Assembly (NCBI GenBank): GCA_002104945.1
Contig: MCFH01000021.1
Coordinates: forward strand, 186,001-250,000
DNA length: 64,000 nucleotides
Direction: 5' to 3'
Origin: Piromyces finnis
Lineage: Eukaryota > Neocallimastigomycota > Neocallimastigomycetes > Neocallimastigales > Neocallimastigaceae
In this document: one piece after another, positions 11,811 through 24,700 of the stretch
Numbering within the stretch: the first letter of the stretch is position 1
Layout: each line of letters opens with the position of its first letter
Notes under the pieces: generated by a model
The model's database searches: none
What the model was told of the DNA's origin: nothing
Seen by the model: the letters and a program-made list of their open reading frames with translations, nothing else
Program-made: the position numbers and the translations under genes

Positions 11811-12955
11811 TTAGTATAGATGCTTAATAAAAAAGTAAAACCGAGGCGGACCAAAAATAATTGATTAACATTGATATTAATTATTGTAATATATAAATAG
11901 AGAAGATATAATTAAAAAATTGTGTTTAAATATATAAATTAAATTAATATGCTTTTTCTTAATATTAGTAGTTACCGTTTTTTTCATGATATGTAAAAAT
12001 TCATCTTCATTAATTTCACCATCGCCTGTTAATTCAATAAAAATAAAAGTAAAAATAATAATTTATTAGTTTTATCCATAAATTATTATTTATCTATATT
12101 AGTATATAAAGAAAATATATAAATGAAAATAACAACAATGATATTTAAAATAGAATTTTTATAAATACCATCTTTATCAGCATCATCAATCATCTCTTGA
12201 ATTTCTTCATCAGTTAAATTTTCACCTAATTCCTTTGATACTCTTTTTAAATTTTTGAAAGATATTTTTCCGGTACCGTCATCATCAAATAATTTAAATG
12301 CTTTTAATATTTCTTCTTTAGTATCTTTTTCAGCCTTGTATACAAATTATAGATAAAAAAAGTTAAAGAATTTGTATATACATACAATTATAATATCATT
12401 TTATAATATATATTTTTTTATTCGTAATATTATATTTATTTTCAATTATTTACCATTTTTGCTGACATTAATTCTAAAAATTCGTTGAAATCCATGACTC
12501 CAGTACCAGATTTATCAATTTCAGAAATCATTTTTTTTAAATCTTCTTTTTTTGGTTCAAATCCAAGAGCTCTCATAGCAACCTTCAATTCTTTGCACTC
12601 AATAGTACCAGAACCCTCTGTATCAAATAAATCAAAAGCCTATATTAATTAGATATTTTAGTTTAATAAATTTCTTAGCATTAATTAATATATATATTTT
12701 ATAAAAATTTTTGTTATATAATATAAATTACTTCTCTAATTTCTTGTTTTTGTTCTGGTGTTAATTCTTGTTTCCTTGGTTGCTTATCATTATTTAAACG
12801 TGATTGTCTATGAACAGAAGTTGACTATTAGTAAATTCAAAAAAATAATATTAATTTTTATGAAATTAAAATTATAATCATTTAGTATATAAATATTATG
12901 TCTTTTTTTTTATTATTATTTATTTCTTCTTATTTGATTAAATAATAATTACCAT
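11811..12955 (-). CDS. Centrin (EF-hand protein of basal bodies and spindle poles)
   Basis: Six exons give 169 residues: 12955-12953, 12824-12732, 12639-12454, 12334-12169, 12025-11976 and 11822-11811. There are four EF-hand loops, at [36 protein letters not shown] and [12 protein letters not shown]. The linker [20 protein letters not shown] and the ending MKKTHLY are typical of centrins rather than calmodulin. The third loop ends in Asn, as it does in human centrins. Centrin acts in basal bodies and microtubule-organising centres, in line with a fungus that makes flagellated zoospores. The first exon is only the ATG, followed directly by GTAATT. The last exon has 12 bases and was chosen because it yields the expected centrin C-terminus. 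Internal splice junctions are clear; the two terminal ones are less certain. Confidence 0.93.
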
Positions 12956-13404
12956 TTTTTATTAAGAATATTGATATAATTATTTTCAGTAATTTTAAAT
13001 TATTTGTGTTTCAAATATATTCGTTTTAATTAACAATGAATATAAAAAAAACGTTATAAATAATACTCTTCAATGTGAGTAAATTTTTAAACTGTAATCT
13101 TTAATTTAAATATAAAAATTTAATTAAATTTTTAATTATTATTAATTAAGAATAAAAAAATTAATAAAAAAACAAATATTAATATATAATAAATTCATTC
13201 ATTTATTTTGCATTATTCATTTAATATACACCCAAATTAAGTCACAATTGTTTGAATAGTTTCAAAAAAAAAGTTTGACTATATTTATGAAATAATTAAA
13301 ATACTTTATTTTGTTTAAATATGTATTTAAATAAATTCTATTAAAATTTTATTAATTTAAATAAAGATAATTGTGATTGAAAGGATTATAAATAAGAAAA
13401 TAAT
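12956..13404. other. Spacer between centrin and the PTH2-like gene
   Basis: A+T-rich. It is upstream of centrin and downstream of the PTH2-like gene. No coding or RNA feature seen. Confidence 0.6.
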
Positions 13405-14179
13405 CTAGAATAATTTAAGGTGTCCAGTTATCATATTAACCTTCTCTTCATAATCTATATATAAATATATAAATAATATTAGTTTATATATATATATTTT
13501 AATTTTTTTATAAAAAAAAAAGCTTAAAAATATATTAACCTGGTCCAACCGCTAACAAAATAGGTTTATTAGTGTTTTTATCATTAATACATTGAATATG
13601 GACTTTGTATTTATCTGCAGCTTTTATAAGATCATTCCTGAAAAAAATATATTTTAAAATTAATTTAATTATAATTTTCGTAAATTCTGAATAGTAAAAA
13701 ATAATTTACATACATTTCTGTTTCATTTGGACATTTTAATGTAATTTTTGGTTGGCCTTCTCTACTCCAGCGATTATAAACCTTGTTGTTTTTATTTTAA
13801 TGATTATTAAAAGCGTTATTTAATAAATTAAAAGTATTAATTATCAAATATCTTACTTGAGTATTATGCTTTTTCGAAATATCAACAGCTGCTAAAGTAC
13901 TTTGAGTAGCCTAAACATTTTAATTGTAATAGTAATATGAAAATTAAAGATTATGCAAATTAATTTTTTTGGAATTTTATATAATTGATTTTATTAATAC
14001 ATTAAGATATATATTACAATTTTAATCAGCCTTTGTTTATCGATTTTTGCATCGCTACGAATAACAATATTCTAATATAATATAATACAGTGTAATAAGT
14101 ACATGCATTTCCATATTACATATAATAATTATTTTTAAATACTTACTAATTTTGCTCTGTTAGAAGTGATTTTTATTTG
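13405..14179 (-). CDS. Peptidyl-tRNA hydrolase 2 family protein, catalytic His missing
   Basis: A small, intron-rich gene. Exon pieces read on the minus strand give NIVIRSDAKIDKQRLIKI, then ATQSTLAAVDISKKHNTQ, then VYNRWSREGQPKITLKCPNE. After these come a helical stretch, ILLAVGP and the ending EEKVNMITGHLKLF before TAG at 13405. The GQPK block and the TGHLKL ending are hallmarks of the PTH2 (Bit1) family, which recycles peptidyl-tRNA. In PTH2 the segment K-[VI]-A-A-Q-C-S-H-A-A-V holds the catalytic His. Here the same place reads K-I-A-T-Q-S-T-L-A-A-V, so the His is Leu. The first coding exon is not certain. The frame is open from an acceptor at about 14180, and an ATG at 14293 could be joined to it only with a poor GTTTTT donor. 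Activity is therefore doubtful. Confidence 0.75.
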
Positions 14180-14718
14180 CTAAAAATGTTAAAAAGAAAT
14201 GATGAGATTAGAAAAAAAAGGAAGTATTAAATTTTATTATGAAGTGATAGTGTAACTTTAGAAAAAAAAAAAAAAAACAATTTCAATTTTCATATCATTT
14301 TAAATAAATTATTATTATTATTTTTTTTTGTTAAATAATATGTATACTTTTATTATTACATCATTATTAGAATTATCTTTTTTTTTGCTTGTTCCATTAA
14401 AACTAAAATATGAAATTGCAAAAGAAAAGGCTGATAATAAAACAATGGTTTGTAATGAAATTTCCATATTAGAATCTTCAAAACTTTTAATTAGTTTAAC
14501 AAAGTTTATGTGTAAGATATATTTTAATTATTATTATAATTTAAATATATTTTAATATATAACTAATAAATTATAATATATTGAAAATATAAAACTTATC
14601 AATCAAATTTTATTTTTTTTCAGTTTTTATTTATTTATTTTTAATTTTTTTACATATTACTTATAAATTTAATTACAAAAGAGAAAATAAATTAAAATAT
14701 ATTAAATAAATAAGTAAA
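14180..14718. other. Divergent upstream region of the PTH2-like and UBR7-like genes
   Basis: It contains the unresolved first exon of the PTH2-like gene, poly-A/T runs at about 14260-14280 and a 75-codon open frame (14328-14555, plus) without family resemblance. That frame may be chance. Confidence 0.5.
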
Positions 14719-16895
14719 ATGGAAGACAATAAATCGAAATCAGATAATGAAAATGACAATAAAGAAAATTATGTAACAGCTGTTGATTATTTATTAAAAC
14801 AGGAAGAATTAGAGAAAGAGGCTAAAGAAGTTCTATCAAAAAAATTTGATAAATGTACTTATGATTTAGGTTATATAAAGCAACAAGTTTATGTATGCTT
14901 AACATGTACCAATGGTAATGCTGGATTCTGTTACTCTTGTAGTATTGCTGTAAGCTTTTGAATGACTAAATTATATTGTATTCTATATATTGTATGCTTA
15001 TTAAGTAATTTTTTTATAATTGAAGTGTCATTCACAACATGATGTAAGAGAATTGTTTAGTAAACGGTAATTTTTCTTTTTCTTTTTAATGTAATGGGTT
15101 TTATAATATTACGCAAGCTATTATTTTTTTTTGTAAATAAATCAATATATATTTTAAAATTTCACTTTTTTTTTTCAAATAGTAATTTTCGATGTGATTG
15201 CGGTAATTCAAAATTTCCTGGAAAATGCTGTTTAAAAGATAAGAGAAATACCATAAATGAAAATAATAAATATGGCCAAAATTTTATTGGGCGTTTTTGT
15301 TGGTAAACAAAAAAGAAAATACTTTCTTTTTTATAAATTAATAATTATGTATTTTTATTTACTTTTACATTAATATAATAAAGTAATATTTATTCATTTA
15401 TTTTATAAATATTTTAATGTAAATAAAACAATGTTGTAGGTGTAATAAAGAATATAATCCAGATGAAGATGAACTAATGTTCCAATGTAATATATGTGAA
15501 GGTATATTTAAATATTGCTTTTAATTAGAACTTAATATTATTGAATAATACCACTACCACTAGTAATAAATTTTTATAATATATGAATAACTAATAATAA
15601 ATGAATATTTATTTACTTCTATAAAATTATTATAGAATGGTATCATATTAGTTGTATAACAGAAAACAAGGAAAAGGTAAAGTTTTTATAATAAAGAATT
15701 ACAAATTATAAAAATTTTGATTTTAATTTAATTCTTTTTTTTTTTTAATTTTAATTTCTAAAAGATATCTGAAGATTTTGATGATTATATTTGTAGGTTG
15801 TACAAAATTTTCAATTTTAAATTATATTAAATTATAATAATTTAAATCCAATAAAAATATAAATATTAATAAATTTGCTTTTTATACAATATTTAATAGA
15901 GATTGTGTTGATAAATATAAATTTATAAAAAAATATAAATTTATGAAAAAACTTTATTTTATTCCTTACAATGAAAATAAAATTAATGAAAATAATATAA
16001 TTGAACAAAACGATTCTAGAGATAAAAAAAGAAAATTTGATGTTATTGATAGTAAAGATGAAGATACCAATAATCATATTGATACAAATAAGAGAATTAA
16101 AGATGAATTTAAGAAAGAAATGAATTGTATAAAAACAAATGAATTTGAAAATAAAATAGAAAAAAATGGTGTTAAATCTATTGATACAGCTAATGAAAAG
16201 ATTTTAAAAAATATAGATGAAAATCCTGTTGATGTAGTAAATGATGATGAAGAATGCTTATTAAATCTAAGTTCGATGAATGAGTTTGAATTAAATCAAA
16301 GATATGATGTATTTTGTAATGGTTAGTCATAAAGGAACTTAAATTTTTTAAAGAATAACATTTATCTTCTATTATTATTAATTAGTAAAGTATTAATCAT
16401 ATTGAATAATACATATATAGATAAATTTAATACCATTTTTTGTAAATGCAATAATTGTAAAGAAGAATATATAAAAAATAATTTAAATTTTTTAATTGAA
16501 GATGATTTAACCTATGAACCAGAAGAGGATGATGATTTAGGTATTATATATACATAAAACAAATAATATATTTATATTGATTATCGCGATAATAATAATT
16601 TTTATTTGTTTATTAACAGATGGTACTTTATTTGAAAGAGGTGTAAAAGTATTAAATCATGCTAGCAGAGTGCCATTAATAGAATGTATATCCGGATATA
16701 ATAAATTAAAAGTAATTGAATATTAGTATTTATGCTAAGAAATTTTAAATTAATATAATAAATTAATATTACTAATGTTTTATTATTTATTGATTTTAGG
16801 ATAAATTAACTGATTATTTTAAAGAATTTGCAGAACAGAAAAAAGTAGTTACAGATGAAGATATCAAATACTTTTTTGATAATTTCAATGCATAA
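14719..16895 (+). CDS. UBR7/Mlo2-like protein: UBR box plus PHD finger
   Basis: Ten exons close in phase to 418 residues, against 425 in human UBR7: 14719-14949, 15026-15066, 15183-15302, 15440-15501, 15636-15676, 15765-15796, 15900-16321, 16421-16540, 16620-16711 and 16800-16895. A UBR box (about residues 45-125) shows KCTYDLGYIKQQVYVCLTC, CYSC, CHSQHD and NFRCDCGNSKF. A PHD-like finger follows (WCNKEYNPDED, FQCNICEEWYH, SCITENKE). Then come a long Asn/Lys/Asp-rich insert (exon 7), a CKCNNCKEEY cysteine pair, and a conserved tail with RVPLIECISGYNKLK and DEDIKYFFDNF. The family includes human UBR7 and fission yeast Mlo2. Most UBR proteins are N-degron E3 ligases; UBR7 has been linked to histone H2B ubiquitination through its PHD finger. 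The start ATG is preceded by an A-rich leader. Confidence 0.92.
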
Positions 16896-17199
16896 TAGAA
16901 ATATATATAAAATATATGTTATTTTTCTTTTTTAGAAAAATAATATTAATTTTTATTTTAATTAGACCAATATATAATTATTAAAAAAAAAAATAAACAT
17001 TTAATTTACATTAAACATATTAACATAGTAATATTTAAGCTAAATTTATAAATTTATCTAAATGTTAAAATATTGATAGTAATTTTAATATTTAATCTTG
17101 TATATATATTGTATGATTTTTCTCTCTTCTTTTTTTTATTTTTTTCCCCTTTAATTCAATAATTTTTGATAATATTATAATATATTGTGATATTAGTAT
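16896..17199. other. Convergent 3' spacer, UBR7-like and SRR1-like genes
   Basis: A+T-rich 3' flanks of two convergent genes, with a T-rich stretch at about 17118-17155. Nothing else seen. Confidence 0.6.
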
Positions 17200-18477
17200 T
17201 TAATTACTGATCTCCTTGAATTCCTCTAATTTATATTTATCTTTCATATTCCAGAATTGTTCTGACTGTTCAAGTAAATTAGATTTTGGGAAGAAATGTA
17301 TTGAAGTGTTATTAAAAATATCATTACTTTCAAATAATTCTGGAAATGCTACTTTTTTTGTTAAAGGTAATATTGCTTTTAAGAAAGGTGCTTCACTTTC
17401 TAGCTTTGATGATACCATACTTTTTTAAAAAAAGTATTTTAGATATTATGATTATTATTAATATATTAAAAATATTAGTATAAATATTTATATTTATTTG
17501 TTTATTTTTATTTTATTTTATTTATTTTATTTCCCTTATTTTTAATATTTAATATTATATATTCTTACTTTTCATCATAGATAGAAAAATCATTTCCTAT
17601 TAATATTAATTTTGATAATTTGCCCAATTCCCAATTTGTTCCAAGAACATTATTATATAAATTATAATTACAATGAGGCATATAGAATAAGGTCATTTTA
17701 TTAATATTTCTTTTTCCATGCTATAGGAGTGAATTACATTTAAAAATAAGATTTTAAAACATTATTAAAGAGCTATATTAGGGGTATAATATCTATTATT
17801 TTACAACATACTTCATTATCTTCAATAACTTCAAATCCATAGTTATTAATAACTTCTTTTTCGACTTCTGTAAATATAGGATCATAAAAATAGACTTTTC
17901 CATTAAGCTATTTAATTTTTTTTTATTATTCATAAAATAAAGTGTTAAACTAGTTTAATTTTTAAACTTTTATAATAATTATGTAGGTTTAAAAAAATTT
18001 ACAAACTTTTAAATTGGCCTTTAATAATATACATAAAGCAAATTGAAACTGTGATATTCTTGATTTCATAAAATTTCCTATTCCATAAGAAACAATGTCA
18101 ACATTAAAATACTCGGGTTTTTCTTTACTCCTATAATATTGTATTAGTGGTTTAATGATTTGAAGTTCAAAAAGCAATTGTACATAAAATTTACTTTCTA
18201 ATAATTTAGTTCTATATTTTTATATAAATATAATAAATCTTTTGTTAGAATGTGTTTTAATCAAATATTAGTTAGTTATATAATACCTCTTTTCTTCAAT
18301 TTGATTTTGAATAGTTTCTGTTGAAATTTTATTTGCTACTGTTGAGGTTTTCTTTGTTTTATAACTTTTATATATAAATCCACTGTTTTTATCTTTTTCT
18401 TTTTTTATAGCAATTTTGTTTTTATTATTATGCTTCTTTTTTTTTCCAACCATAATAAATCCATCGTCGTTTTCCAT
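17200..18477 (-). CDS. SRR1-like domain protein
   Basis: Five exons close in phase to 287 residues: 18477-18287, 18211-18007, 17907-17812, 17720-17569 and 17419-17200. The N-terminus has a Lys-rich basic patch (GKKKKHNNK). The SRR1-like core follows: VSYGIGNFMKSRISQFQFAL, KVYFYDPIFTEVEKEVINNYG, MTLFYMPHCNYNLYNNVL and LSKLILIGNDFS. These match the SRR1 family (plant SRR1, human SRRD, yeast Ber1). Family members influence circadian timing, heme-dependent processes or microtubule function; the biochemical activity is not established. The donor of exon 2 is GTTTGT, chosen because the stronger-looking GTAAAT a few bases on would break the frame. The gene is divergent from LYS12, with a 370-base spacer. 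Confidence 0.87.
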
Positions 18478-18847
18478 TTTTGTCTTTATAATAAATATAT
18501 AAATGTATATAATAAATGTGAAATATAATAAATATATGTTTTTTAAATAAAACTACAATTATTTAAATACAATAAGTTAAAACAAGCAATTTAATTTATA
18601 TTGGATTAGGTTATAATATTGAACAATATAGTACATTACATTTAAAATACTTTTTATTTTTTTTATCAAGGAATATATGAAAAAATATATTATAGTGTAT
18701 TAATCATATATGTGGCTATCTAATTTGTGGATTGATTATCAAATCATATTATTTTTTGATTTTTATTTAAATATATTATCAAAAAAAAAAAATTTTTTTT
18801 CTTTACAAAATACTCATTTTTTTACAATAAATAAATTAAATAACAAA
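18478..18847. promoter_or_regulatory. Divergent promoter region of SRR1-like gene and LYS12
   Basis: A 370-base spacer between two start codons facing away from each other. It is A+T-rich with an A12 run at about 18780 and a T-rich stretch at 18655-18665. The LYS12 start context AACAAAATG is A-rich, as at most starts here. No specific operator recognised. Confidence 0.5.
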
Positions 18848-20594
<1,747 letters not shown>

Positions 20595-20977
20595 GTTATA
20601 TAATGAAATTTGAAATAATTCAAATAAATATCAAAGGAAAAATTTATTGTAATTAAACAATGTAAAGCTTGTATAATTAACATTATTAAAACAAAGATGT
20701 TTAAAGTGCTAAATATTAAAAACGTAAATCAAAAAATTAAGTTACATATACTAAGCAAGTAAACAAATAAGAAAAAAAAATAGAAAAAAAATAAAGTAAA
20801 AAGCCTTATAAATATTAAATTAAATTGTGATTGTTATTATTATTATTATTATTTTATTTTTGTATTTTAAATAATTAAAATGTTACAATAATATAATAGT
20901 TTTATAAAGAGTATTTATCTTAAGTAGGTTTTTTTTTTATTGATATATTTAGTAATAAATAATAAATTCTTCTGTTA
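20595..20977. other. LYS12 3' flank and left side of an old LINE relic
   Basis: A+T-rich 3' flank of LYS12. From about 20920 to the insertion point, weak similarity to the LINE reverse-transcriptase region (TAAATT...TGTTAGGGTTACGAGT against TAAATTAGATTGTTTAGG...CGAGG near 24415-24445) suggests that the left side of a decayed LINE lies here. The rest continues after 26620. Confidence 0.45.
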
Positions 20978-20988
20978 GGGTTACGAGT
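20978..20988 (+). repeat. Left target-site duplication of LINE copy 2
   Basis: GGGTTACGAGT, identical to 26610-26620 at the other end of the element. Confidence 0.93.
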
Positions 20989-21756
20989 TACTCTTGGGAA
21001 CGTGCCTTCATTTATTTAATAAATGTAGTTTCTCTAGGGGGTCTACTCATGCTCATGGTACTGAGAGAGTAGAAAGAATTAAATCCAAGTATTGCGCAAT
21101 GGATGCTTGGTTAGTCTTAAGGGAAAATTATTAGGACTAAGCTCATGGTACTGAGCGATTAAAAAACATTTTATTCATCGAATTTAAGTATTTGATGAAT
21201 AAGTTGAATGTTTGATATTCAGGTAAGTTTGTATAGTATTTAATTAGAAGAGTAATACATTTTGTTGCTGTATTTTTTCTTTTATTCATGTATTCATGTA
21301 GTACTACTCTTCTCTTGTAAGAATCCAATGTAGTCAACTTTAGCATTTGCATTGTATTTTTATATTCATGTAGCTATTGTTGTATTGTTTCTTGTAAGAG
21401 ACTGATTCACTCTACATCATGTAAAAATACTATTCACAAGCTTTCTGGTGTCGACATTCTTGATTCAAATTTTTACCAATTTAAATATTTAATGAAAAGT
21501 AAAGTCAAACAATTTTAGTGTCAAAAAGCGAATCGAATTTACTAACAACAAACCAAAACTAGAATTTTTAAAAAAAAATTAACAACTAGAATTCAAAAAA
21601 TAAGAAACTTTAAACAAAGCATCGTAACAATTTTTGTACTATCCAGTACTTTTAAGAAGAGAGAGAGAGACAGATTTTTTTCCATATACGTTATATTTAT
21701 AATTTTTATTAGTATTTATTTTATATTCAATATTTTTTTAATTTGAATTTATTATC
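20989..21756 (+). promoter_or_regulatory. LINE 5' leader with palindromic bZIP-like site
   Basis: This 768-base leader matches the leader of copy 1. It starts inside a truncated monomer, and the ATTGCGCAAT palindrome is at 21091-21100. A GA-rich run (AGAGAGAGAGACAG, about 21658-21675) precedes the polyprotein start in both copies. ATTGCGCAAT is the textbook optimal site of C/EBP-type bZIP dimers; binding here is inference. Confidence 0.6.
21143..21352 (-). other. Antisense 69-codon ORF in the LINE 5' leader (copy 2)
   Basis: Counterpart of the ORF at 2791-3000. It begins MQMLKLTTLDSYKRRVV and ends NKMFFNRSVP in both copies; about eight residues in the middle differ because of two compensating one-base indels. 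Expression is unproven. Confidence 0.4.
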
Positions 21757-24700
21757 ATGTCAGTCCTTTATATTAAAGATAAGAATTATATCAGACGTGG
21801 TACCCGGTCTTATGGTATCCCCTTAGATGATATTCGCTCCTTCTTTATCCGTGGTATTCGATCATGGTCAGTAAATATGCTATGGGAAAAACTCGAGGTT
21901 ATTCTAGAAGATAAATTTAATTCAGTTATTAGTGTTAAATATTTTCAGACTTTCAATGATCACTTTTTCTTAGTCAAGGTTCATGGTTCATCGAAAGATT
22001 GTATTAAAATCTTACACATGTTAAAGAAGAAACTTTCAGTTACCTCAATTTCCTTTTCAGCTCGTAGTAGAAGGAATCACAAATACACTTTTTCCACTCT
22101 CAAACGTAAAATTTTAGTTTCTAATAAACATCAACATTCTATTCAACAATCATTTCAACAATCAGTTCAACAATCTCATCAACAATCCGATCTTCAACTA
22201 GATCTTCAACAAGATCTTCAACAAGTTTCCACTCATGAAAATATTCCAGATCTACAGCAAACACAATTTCAATCTCAACATTCAACAATTAATTCTAATA
22301 GCTCTATCAACTCTGATAACAGTTCAATAGTTGATAGTTCTTCAGTTTCACAGCCATCTAGTAATAGTTCTACTTATTCCTCTGATGCATCATCCATTAA
22401 TAATGATGACCTTGATAATAATAATAATAGCAACGATTCTTCCTCATCCAACAAGCCTGATAACTTTTCTTTTTGTCTTAGTTGGAACACCAATGGGTGG
22501 AATCACGAAAAGAGAGATAGTATTAGCTATTTCACAGCTATTTTCAAACCATTATTTTTATGTTTCCAAGAAACTGGTAATGGTTCTGGATCGAATACAG
22601 ATTATCCTTGTCGTGTTACTTTGCGAAACTATAGACACTTTTTCAAGAAAGCTGACGAATCAGTTCCGGGAATGAGAGGTTTATATTTAGGTTTTCACAA
22701 TTCATGTCAAGCCTCACTTGAAAACTTCTCTGGAAAGTATATTATTTCTATTTATACTTTTAGTCTTTGGAATAGATTCAAATGCTCGATTGGAAATGTT
22801 TATATGCCTCATAGTCATCACAACATCTATGTTGATCATGCAAAGTTAGAAGTTCGCTTGTGGTTACAAATTCATTCATCCCATCCATCGATTCTTGTTG
22901 GTGATTTTAATATGTCTAAAGTAAAATTATCCAACTGGTTATCAACTAATGGATTAGGAGATTGGGAAATTCTTCCGCTTAGAGGGTCTACTATCTCTTG
23001 GACTCGAGGTGAACAATCTTCCGACATTGACCATGCTCTTATCAATTCGAAGATGAAAGATCTTATTCACTCAGGATCATTTATAAATAATTTTTATCCT
23101 GTATCAGACCATAAGCCACTTCTTATTAATGGTAAAATTATTCCTATGGAAGATTTTTCTAATGACTTTAATGTTCCTAAGAAAATTCTGAAATGGAATA
23201 GATTAAAATGTATTGAGGAAAAGGAATCTATTCTTAGTCATAATAAATTCCAAATTCTTTCAGCAAAATTCAACGATCCTAATGTTTCAACAGATGAACT
23301 TTCCAAAGAGTTTACTTCAACTGCTTTTTCAATTGCAGACGAGCTCAGTATTACCTCAGCAAATAATGTTACAAAGTCTTCATTTCATATTTCACAACAA
23401 ATTTTTAATCTTCAAAAAATCAAAATGAAGTTGTATAAGAGATTTAAAAAAGAAAGAATTTATGATATAGATGAATTTATTAAACGAATTAAAATCTACC
23501 GTAAGCTCATTGATTACATCCACAAAAGATGTAATGAATTTAGGAAGCAAGAATATCTTCATTGGATTAAAACAGGATGTGAGTATATGAAGAGTCATAA
23601 TCCTAAGAAGGCCTGGAAATGGATCAAGAAAACTGCAAAAATTGGAAAAGATTCTTTCTTTATTGCTCAACCAATTAAAAATAAAAATGGAGAATTAGTT
23701 GTTGCTACGGAAGAACAACTTGAAGTGTGGCATGATCATTTCGAAAAGCTTGCATCAGATCCAAGTGGTGTAAGTCTTGATTTGGAGCATTGGTATGAAG
23801 AACCAACGAATAAACGTTTTTCACTTCCTATGCTTGATGAATGGGATATCAACCAAGATATTAGTATTGATGAAGTCAAGTCAGCTATCCTCTCTACTCC
23901 AAATTATAAAGCATCAGGTCCGGATGGTATTCCAATTGAATTTTACAAAGCATTAATTCCATCAAGTAATGATTCTAATAATGATACAGGTAATAATTCT
24001 TCTGGTAATACTACTTCAGATAATGATGCTTATGGGTTAAATTTTATTCTTAAATTATTCAACCGTATTTGGGATGGAGATTTCCCCAACTCATGGAATG
24101 AATCCAGTATTGTTTCTATTCCTAAGAAGGGAGATTTGACAGATTGTGATAACTATCGAGGTATATCACTTATCAATAATGGTATTAAGTTGATTTCCAA
24201 AATTGTCACCACTAGAATTTCAGAATATGGTCTAAAGAATAATTTCATTAGACCTGAACAATTTGGTTTTCGAAAAAAGGAAGAAAGTATCAGTCTTTTC
24301 ATTTCAATCCAAGAAATATGCCGTAGACGTCAATTAGATAATAAAGAGACATATTTGGCCTTTTTAGATCTCAGGAAAGCATACGATTCAGTCCCAATCG
24401 GTAATATTCTCCATAAATTAGATTGTTTAGGAATCCGAGGTAAGAGTTTACAATTCATCAAAAATTTATATTTAACATCTAAGGCTAATGTCAAATTAGA
24501 TGGATAATTCTCGAAATCTTTTGATGTGAAGAAAGGAGTCCGTCAAGGATGCCCTCTTTCTCCTATTCTCTTTAATCTCTTTATTAATGATATATTTAGA
24601 GAGTGCGAAGATCTAGGAGTCAGTTTAGGTGACACTCGATGCTGTGGTGGACTTTTTGCAGATGATATAGTTATTTGTGCTCCAACAAGAGGATACTTAA

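Noticed and set aside
14328-14555. 75-codon plus-strand frame between the PTH2-like and UBR7-like genes
   Set aside because: No recognisable motif, A+T-rich codon use like the flanks, and it overlaps the presumed first exon region of the PTH2-like gene.
18710-18847. In-frame N-terminal extension of LYS12 (46 residues)
   Set aside because: The extension is Phe/Asn/Lys-rich, crosses a homopolymer and looks like A+T-rich leader; homologous domains begin at 18848.
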